In this document: positions 15,309 through 20,058 of the stretch, piece by piece | Layout: each line of letters begins with the position of its first letter | Position numbering within the stretch: position 1 is the stretch's first letter | Assembly: GCA_002483865.1 (NCBI GenBank) | Contig: DLIT01000170.1 | Coordinates: 1 to 20,058, forward strand | DNA from: Brevundimonas sp. UBA7635 | GTDB lineage: Bacteria > Pseudomonadota > Alphaproteobacteria > Caulobacterales > Caulobacteraceae | DNA: 20,058 bases | Reading direction: 5' to 3' | The notes under the pieces: generated by a model | The model's database searches: none | The model's input: only the letters and a program-made list of their open reading frames with translations | Told to the model about the DNA's origin: nothing | Program-made: the position numbers and the translations under genes

Positions 15309-16688
15309 GTGACCGACATTCTGATGCCGGCGCTGTCCCCCACAATGGAAGAGGGCACGCTGACCAAATGGCACATCAAGGCAGGCGACGTCGTCTCTGC
15401 CGGCCAGGTCATTGCCGAGATTGAAACCGACAAGGCCACGATGGAAGTCGAAGCCGTCGATGAAGGCGAAGTTCTGGAAATCCTCGTGGCCGAAGGCTCC
15501 GAGGGCGTGAAGGTGAACACCCCCATCGCTCGTCTGGCTGGCGAAGACGGCGCGGCCGCTCCGGCTCCCCAGGCTGAATCGGCCAAGGCCGAGGCCCAAA
15601 CACCCCCGGCTACGGCCGAGGGCAAGACCGGCGATCCTGAAAAGGCCCCGGCCCAGTCCTCGACACCCAAGGTCGAACTGCGTGACCCGGAAGTCCCCGC
15701 AGACGCCAAGCTGGTCAAGACCACCATCCGCGATGCCCTGCGTGACGCGATGGCCGAAGAAATGCGCCGCGACGAGAGCGTCTTCCTGATGGGCGAGGAA
15801 GTTGCCCAATATCAGGGGGCCTACAAGGTCAGCCGCGAGCTGCTGCAGGAATTCGGTGCCCAGCGTGTCGTCGATACCCCGATTACCGAGCACGGCTTTG
15901 CCGGTCTTGGCGTCGGTGCGGCCATGGCGGGCCTGAAGCCCATCGTTGAGTTCATGACATGGAACTTTGGCATGCAGGCCATCGACCACATCATCAACTC
16001 GGCCGCCAAGACCCTCTATATGTCGGGCGGCCAGATCCGTTGCCCGATCGTCTTCCGGGGCCCGAATGGTGCCGCCAGCCGCGTGGCCGCCCAGCACTCG
16101 CAGGATTATTCGGCCTGGTATGCCCAGATCCCCGGCCTGAAGGTCGTCGCGCCCTATGACGCCGCCGATGCCAAGGGCCTGATGAAGGCCGCCATCCGCG
16201 ATCCGAACCCGGTCGTCTTCCTCGAGCACGAGATGATGTACGGCCTGGAGTTCGATGTGCCGGACGTCGAGGACTATGTCCTGCCGATCGGCAAGGCCAA
16301 GGTCCGCCGCGAAGGTACGGATGTCACCATCACGGCCCACAGCCGCATGGTCGGCTTTGCCCTGCAGGCCGCAGAGCAACTGGCCGAGGAAGGCATTTCG
16401 GTGGAGGTCGTCGACCTGCGCACCCTGCGTCCGCTGGACACCGACACCATCATCGAAAGCGTCAAGAAGACCAACCGACTGGTCTCGGCCGAAGAGGGCT
16501 GGGGTCCGATGGGCGTGGGTGCCGAAGTGGTCGCCCGCGTGATCGAGCACGCCTTCGACTACCTGGACGCCCCGCCGCTGCGCGTGCACCAGGAAGATGT
16601 GCCGCTGCCCTACGCCGCCAACCTTGAAGCCCTGTCGCTGCCGGGTGCCGACAAGATCGTGGCCGCTGTGAAGAAGGTGATGGCTTGA
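15309..16688 (+). CDS. pdhB: Pyruvate dehydrogenase E1 component, beta subunit, with N-terminal lipoyl domain
   Basis: A 459-residue E1 beta subunit. Residues 1-78 are a complete lipoyl domain with the modified lysine K42 in ETDKATME. Residues about 79-135 are an Ala/Pro-rich flexible linker. From about 138 onwards comes the transketolase-like E1 beta core ([47 protein letters not shown]-type motif, [18 protein letters not shown]). Lipoylated E1 beta is known from some Alphaproteobacteria and is absent in most other bacteria. The start is a GTG with GGAGG eight bases upstream, which is supported by the lipoyl domain beginning exactly at [16 protein letters not shown]. Its TGA overlaps the next ATG by one base (TGATG). 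Confidence 0.97.
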   Translation: MTDILMPALSPTMEEGTLTKWHIKAGDVVSAGQVIAEIETDKATMEVEAVDEGEVLEILVAEGSEGVKVNTPIARLAGEDGAAAPAPQAESAKAEAQTPPATAEGKTGDPEKAPAQSSTPKVELRDPEVPADAKLVKTTIRDALRDAMAEEMRRDESVFLMGEEVAQYQGAYKVSRELLQEFGAQRVVDTPITEHGFAGLGVGAAMAGLKPIVEFMTWNFGMQAIDHIINSAAKTLYMSGGQIRCPIVFRGPNGAASRVAAQHSQDYSAWYAQIPGLKVVAPYDAADAKGLMKAAIRDPNPVVFLEHEMMYGLEFDVPDVEDYVLPIGKAKVRREGTDVTITAHSRMVGFALQAAEQLAEEGISVEVVDLRTLRPLDTDTIIESVKKTNRLVSAEEGWGPMGVGAEVVARVIEHAFDYLDAPPLRVHQEDVPLPYAANLEALSLPGADKIVAAVKKVMA

Positions 16689-17002
16689 TGGACGCTGCTG
16701 CACTCGAACAACGCGCCCTGCCGGTTCCGGAAGGCCTGAATGCGCCCGAAGACCAGGTCATGGAGTTGATCCGCGTCTGGTGGAACGGCACCGGCCCGGT
16801 GATGAACATCCGCCCTGCGCTGCAGGAGCCGGGCAATGTGGGCGTGGTCCTGGCCGAACTGGCCTGGCACTTTTCGCATGCCTATGCCGAGCATCATGGC
16901 TTTGACCAGGCCGAGGCCTTCAAGGCTATCGGCCAAAGCTGGGACCGTGCCCACGCCCAGGCTGCTGCCAATGCGGAAACCAGCAAGTCGGAGGCCAAGT
17001 AA
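16688..17002 (+). CDS. Small DUF5076-like protein inside the pdh operon
   Basis: A 104-residue soluble protein without signal peptide, membrane segment or cysteine. I match it to DUF5076 from memory; the function is not established. Visible features are a conserved-looking core, [20 protein letters not shown] (25-44), and a histidine-rich stretch with H61, H64, H69 and H70 in [14 protein letters not shown], then an acidic/alanine-rich tail. The ATG at 16688 shares one base with the pdhB stop (TGATG), and its TAA shares one base with the pdhC ATG (TAATG), so translation is coupled on both sides. This placement suggests a part in PDH assembly, lipoylation or stoichiometry, which is inference only. 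Confidence 0.82.
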   Translation: MDAAALEQRALPVPEGLNAPEDQVMELIRVWWNGTGPVMNIRPALQEPGNVGVVLAELAWHFSHAYAEHHGFDQAEAFKAIGQSWDRAHAQAAANAETSKSEAK

Positions 17003-18279
17003 TGACCGACATCCTGATGCCCGCCCTGTCTCCCACGATGGAGGAGGGCGTTCTGGCCAAGTGGCATATCAAGGTTGGCGACGTTGTCTCTGCCGGTGAT
17101 GTCATCGCTGAGATCGAAACCGATAAGGCCACGATGGAAGTCGAGGCCGTGGATGAGGGCGAGGTTCTTGAAATCCTCGTGGCCGAAGGCTCGGAAGGCG
17201 TGAAGGTCAACACCCCGATCGCCCGCTTGGCTGGCGATGATGTCGCGCCCGCGCCGAAGAAGGCCGAGGCCAAGCAAGAGGCGGTGCCCGCCAAGGCAGA
17301 GCCCAAGGTCGAAGCTCCGAAGGCTGAGACTCCTAAAGCCGCTTCGGCTCCGGTCGCGGCATCGGGCGAGCGCATCTTTGCCTCGCCGCTGGCCCGCCGT
17401 CTGGCCAAGATGGCTGGCCTCGACCTGAAGGCCATCAAGGGCAGCGGCCCGCACGGCCGTATCGTCAAGCGTGACGTCGAGGCCGCTCAGGCTTCGGGTG
17501 GTGCCAAGGCTCCGGCTCAGGCAGCGGCTGCTGCTGCTCCGGCAGAGGCCAAGGCCACGCCGTCGCTGGCTCAACTGGGTATCCCCGACGGCTCCTACGA
17601 CCTCGTGCCGCTGGACGGCATGCGCAAGGCCATTGCCCGCCGTCTGGTCGACAGCGTCAACAATGTCCCGCACTTCCCGCTGTTCATCGACGTGGAACTG
17701 GACGCCCTGATGGCGGCCCGCGCCCAGATCAACAAGATGCTGGAGCCGCGCGGAATCAAGGTGTCGGTCAACGACTTCGTCATCAAGGCGGCCGCTATGG
17801 CGCTGAAGGCCGTGCCGGAGGCCAATGCTTCCTACACGCCCGAAGGCATCGCCATGCACCACAATGCCGACGTGTCGATGGCTGTGGCGATCGACGGCGG
17901 CCTGATCACCCCGATCATCCGCAAGGCCGAGACCAAGGGTCTGGCCCAGATCGCGACCGAGTCCAAGGATCTGGCCAAGCGTGCCCGCGAGCGCAAGCTG
18001 AAGCCCGAAGAGTTCCAGGGCGGCACCTTCTCGGTGTCCAACCTCGGTATGTTCGGCATCAAGCAGTTCACCTCGATCATCAATGAGCCGCAAGGCTGCA
18101 TCATGAGCGTGGGGGCAGGGGAGGCGCGTCCGGTCGTCAAGAATGGCGAGCTGACCGTGGCCACGGTGATGACCGTCACCCTGACCTGCGATCACCGCGT
18201 AGTCGATGGCGCTGTCGGTGCCCGCTTCCTGCAAGCCTTCAAGCCGCTGCTTGAAGAACCGCTGTCGATGCTGGCTTAA
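17002..18279 (+). CDS. pdhC: Dihydrolipoamide acetyltransferase, E2 of pyruvate dehydrogenase
   Basis: E2 carries the acetyl group from E1 to coenzyme A and forms the core of the complex. The 425-residue order is one lipoyl domain (1-78, K42 modified), an Ala/Pro/Lys/Glu linker (about 80-122), the E3/E1-binding domain (about 124-161, [14 protein letters not shown] to GRIVKRDVE), a second alanine-rich linker (about 162-188) and the catalytic domain. The active-site motif HRVVDG is at 398-403, with the usual D402. A single lipoyl domain is modest for an E2; PdhB supplies a second one. The start overlaps the preceding stop by one base. lpdA follows after 12 bases. Confidence 0.97.
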   Translation: MTDILMPALSPTMEEGVLAKWHIKVGDVVSAGDVIAEIETDKATMEVEAVDEGEVLEILVAEGSEGVKVNTPIARLAGDDVAPAPKKAEAKQEAVPAKAEPKVEAPKAETPKAASAPVAASGERIFASPLARRLAKMAGLDLKAIKGSGPHGRIVKRDVEAAQASGGAKAPAQAAAAAAPAEAKATPSLAQLGIPDGSYDLVPLDGMRKAIARRLVDSVNNVPHFPLFIDVELDALMAARAQINKMLEPRGIKVSVNDFVIKAAAMALKAVPEANASYTPEGIAMHHNADVSMAVAIDGGLITPIIRKAETKGLAQIATESKDLAKRARERKLKPEEFQGGTFSVSNLGMFGIKQFTSIINEPQGCIMSVGAGEARPVVKNGELTVATVMTVTLTCDHRVVDGAVGARFLQAFKPLLEEPLSMLA

Positions 18280-18291
18280 GGATCAAGGCGC

Positions 18292-19695
18292 ATGAGTGAT
18301 TTTGATCTGGTAGTGATCGGCTCGGGTCCGGGCGGCTATGTCGCCGCGATCCGCGCCAGCCAGCTGGGCCTTAAGGTCGCGATCGTCGAGCGTGAAAACC
18401 TCGGCGGCATCTGCCTGAACTGGGGCTGTATCCCGACCAAGGCCCTGCTGAAGTCGGGCGAAAAGTTCGAGAGCCTGTCACACCTCAAGGAATATGGCCT
18501 GTCGGCATCAAACGCTTCGTTCGACTTCGACGCCATCATCCAGCGTTCGCGCGGTGTGGCCAAGCAGCTCAATCAGGGCGTTGGCTTCCTGATGAAGAAG
18601 AACAAGATCGAGGTCATCGAGGGCACCGCCAAGCTCGAAAAGGGTTCGGCAACTCCCAAGGTGGTCGTGACCCTGAACAAGGGCGGCGATCGCACGCTTA
18701 ACGCCAAGTCAGTCATGCTGGCTGTGGGGGCTCGCGCCCGCGCTCTGCCGCAGATCGGTCTGGAAGCAGACGGTGACAAGATCTGGGCCTACCGCGACGC
18801 TCTGGCCCCGAAAAAGCTGCCGAAGACCTTCGTGGTCATCGGTTCGGGTGCCATCGGCATCGAGTTCGCCAGCTTCTATCGCGCTCTGGGCGCTGAAGTG
18901 GTCGTGGTGGAAGCCATTGATCGGATCATGCCGGTCGAGGACGAAGAAGTGTCCAAGGCCGCCCAGAAGGGCTTTGAGAAGCGCGGCATCAAGTTCAAGA
19001 CCGGTGCCAAGGTCACGAAAGTCACCAAGACCGCTTCTGGCGTGTCGGTGGCTATCGAGGTCGGCGGCAAGGCCGAGACGCTTGAGGCCGAGGTCTGCAT
19101 CTCGGCGGTCGGCATCACGGCCAACACTGACGGCATCGGCTTGGAGGCCTTGGGCGTCGAACTGGATCGCGGTCACATCAAGACCGACAGCCACTGCCAG
19201 ACAAACGTAAAGGGCCTCTATGCCATCGGCGACTGCGCCGGTGCGCCGTGGCTGGCCCACAAGGCCTCACACGAGGGCATCCACGCGGCGGAATACATTG
19301 CGGGCTTTAAATCCCCGCAGGTAGACTCGCCCATCGCTGGCTGCACCTATGCCCAGCCTCAGGTCGCGTCGGTTGGCGTGACAGAGCAGGGCGCACGCGA
19401 AGCCAAGCGCGAGGTCAAGATCGGTCGCTTCCCGTTCCGCGTGAACGGCAAGGCCATCGCTTCGGGTGAAACCGAGGGCTTCGTCAAGGTCATCTTCGAC
19501 GCCAAGACGGGTGCCCTGATCGGTGCCCACATGATCGGCCACGAAGTCACCGAGATGATCCAGGGCTACGTCACCGCCATCACCATGGAAGCGACGGAAG
19601 AGGACATCCACGGCATCGTCTATCCGCACCCGACCATGTCGGAAGCCATGCACGAAGCCGCCCTCGACGCCTATGGCCGCGTGATCCACATCTGA
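18292..19695 (+). CDS. lpdA: Dihydrolipoyl dehydrogenase, E3
   Basis: E3 reoxidises dihydrolipoyl groups and reduces NAD+. The 467-residue flavoprotein has the FAD motif [20 protein letters not shown] (7-26), the redox-active disulfide C41-C46 in [16 protein letters not shown], the NAD motif [20 protein letters not shown] in the middle, a second FAD motif [16 protein letters not shown], and the C-terminal interface [10 protein letters not shown] with catalytic H446 and E451. All key residues are present. It ends the pdh operon just before a strong terminator. Because E3 is shared with 2-oxoglutarate dehydrogenase and glycine cleavage in some bacteria, it may serve more than PDH, but its place in this operon points to PDH first. 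Confidence 0.97.
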   Translation: MSDFDLVVIGSGPGGYVAAIRASQLGLKVAIVERENLGGICLNWGCIPTKALLKSGEKFESLSHLKEYGLSASNASFDFDAIIQRSRGVAKQLNQGVGFLMKKNKIEVIEGTAKLEKGSATPKVVVTLNKGGDRTLNAKSVMLAVGARARALPQIGLEADGDKIWAYRDALAPKKLPKTFVVIGSGAIGIEFASFYRALGAEVVVVEAIDRIMPVEDEEVSKAAQKGFEKRGIKFKTGAKVTKVTKTASGVSVAIEVGGKAETLEAEVCISAVGITANTDGIGLEALGVELDRGHIKTDSHCQTNVKGLYAIGDCAGAPWLAHKASHEGIHAAEYIAGFKSPQVDSPIAGCTYAQPQVASVGVTEQGAREAKREVKIGRFPFRVNGKAIASGETEGFVKVIFDAKTGALIGAHMIGHEVTEMIQGYVTAITMEATEEDIHGIVYPHPTMSEAMHEAALDAYGRVIHI

Positions 19696-19720
19696 GCCGC
19701 CGACATCGCCAAAACGGCAG

Positions 19721-19753
19721 AAGGCCCCGAGGAAACTCGGGGCCTTATTGTTT
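19721..19753 (+). terminator. Rho-independent terminator of the pdh operon
   Basis: An 11-base-pair perfect stem, AAGGCCCCGAG (19721-19731) with CTCGGGGCCTT (19736-19746), closes a GAAA tetraloop and is followed by ATTGTTT. It lies 26 bases after the lpdA stop. Confidence 0.93.
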
Positions 19754-19884
19754 GCTTTCCTCCTATCGCTACGCGATGGGGAGGGGAACCGCGCAGCGGT
19801 GGAGGGGCTATGGAGCCGAGAAAGCGGCCACTCCGTCACAACTACGTCATGCCTCCTCCCCATTATCATGGGGAGGAGATAAGC
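19754..19884. repeat. Intergenic palindromic repeat element
   Basis: About 130 bases made of three hairpins: CCTCCTATCGC/GCGATGGGGAGG (19759-19784, one bulge and one T-G pair), CCGC/GCGG (19789-19799), and a perfect 11-base-pair CTCCTCCCCAT/ATGGGGAGGAG (19853-19878). The ends, GCTTTCCTCC and GGAGGAGATAAGC, are themselves inverted. The composition and layout resemble dispersed CCTCCCC/GGGGAGG intergenic repeats of Caulobacterales and Sphingomonads (from memory). No gene is seen in it. Confidence 0.6.
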
Positions 19885-19887
19885 AAC

Positions 19888-20058
19888 CTAGCGCTTCTTG
19901 CCCAGTTCGGCGGCAATGTCCTTGGTCATGCGCCCGACCTTGCGGTGCGCCGTAACGATCTGGTCGCGCGTCACGCCCCACTTCTTCATCCAGTACTCAA
20001 CCGACTGACGCTCGGTCAGATCGATGCGGTCCTTATCAATGAACCCGCGCTTGTCTTT
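19888..20058 (-). CDS. DUF3606 domain protein (5' end outside the window)
   Basis: The minus strand is open from the window edge to a TAG at 19888-19890, giving 56 residues. The fragment contains DKDRIDLTERQSVEYWMKKW and GVTRDQIVTAHRKVG, matching the small DUF3606 family (RIDLxexxEvxYWxkxfGVsxeqLxxAvxxVG). Family members are usually about 60-90 residues, so only a few N-terminal residues are likely missing. No function is established. The tail GRMTKDIAAELGKKR is basic. It converges with lpdA across the terminator and the palindromic repeat. Confidence 0.75.
   Translation of the reverse strand, partial: KDKRGFIDKDRIDLTERQSVEYWMKKWGVTRDQIVTAHRKVGRMTKDIAAELGKKR

Noticed and set aside
14109..16703. 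An 864-codon open frame on the minus strand opposite pdhA and pdhB
   Set aside because: It lies opposite two unmistakable PDH genes. GC-rich codon bias creates long antisense frames; the product is low-complexity and matches no family I know.
15309..17237. Recent tandem duplication of the lipoyl-domain coding DNA
   Set aside because: The proteins are nearly identical, but many synonymous sites differ, so a recent DNA copy event is unlikely.
16894..18234. A 446-codon minus-strand frame opposite pdhC
   Set aside because: Antisense shadow of E2, with no ribosome-binding site or recognisable domain.
19754..19884. CRISPR-like repeats or a second terminator
   Set aside because: The units are palindromes of different sequence with no regular spacers, and no T-run follows; a palindromic intergenic repeat fits better.

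Overview
The window is 20 kb of GC-rich, densely coded core chromosome from an alphaproteobacterium, most likely Caulobacterales (Brevundimonas or Caulobacter-like). Three things point there: the gene order eno - ftsB-like - pdhA - pdhB - small DUF5076-like gene - pdhC - lpdA; a lipoyl domain on the E1 beta subunit of pyruvate dehydrogenase; and promoter candidates that fit the Caulobacter housekeeping pattern TTGACGS-N10-14-GCTANAWC. I see no rRNA, tRNA, CRISPR array, phage or transposase gene.

Left part (1-6.95 kb). The window opens with the tail of a probable CPA1 Na+/H+ antiporter, which converges on a tightly packed minus-strand operon: MFS symporter, mazG, a DUF1643 protein and a HAD phosphatase. 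Diverging from it is a secreted VanY-type D,D-carboxypeptidase. A small HExxH protein overlaps the end of that gene by 38 bases. Next come wrbA (flavin quinone reductase) and a LigB/DODA-type dioxygenase, which converge on a DoxX membrane protein.

Middle (6.95-12.25 kb). A stand-alone Aas-type acyl-ACP/acyl-CoA synthetase reads left. The cluster lipA, coq10/ratA-like, FAD oxidoreductase (LhgO-like) and maltose-acetyltransferase-like reads right. rpmF (L32) follows behind a structured leader and ends at a strong terminator.

Right part (12.3-20.06 kb). eno has its own promoter candidate and terminator. An FtsB/DivIC-like gene starting at TTG comes next. The pyruvate dehydrogenase operon pdhA-pdhB-DUF5076-pdhC-lpdA follows, with near-zero spacing for most of its length and a clean terminator at the end. 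A palindromic intergenic repeat and the 3' part of a DUF3606 gene on the minus strand close the window.

Functionally, enolase, the PDH complex and LipA form one theme: the end of glycolysis, entry into the TCA cycle, and synthesis of the lipoyl cofactor that both PdhB and PdhC carry. Most of the window is ordinary housekeeping DNA. The best leads for something undescribed are the small protein locked between pdhB and pdhC, the structured leaders of pdhA and rpmF, and the small HExxH protein overlapping the VanY gene.
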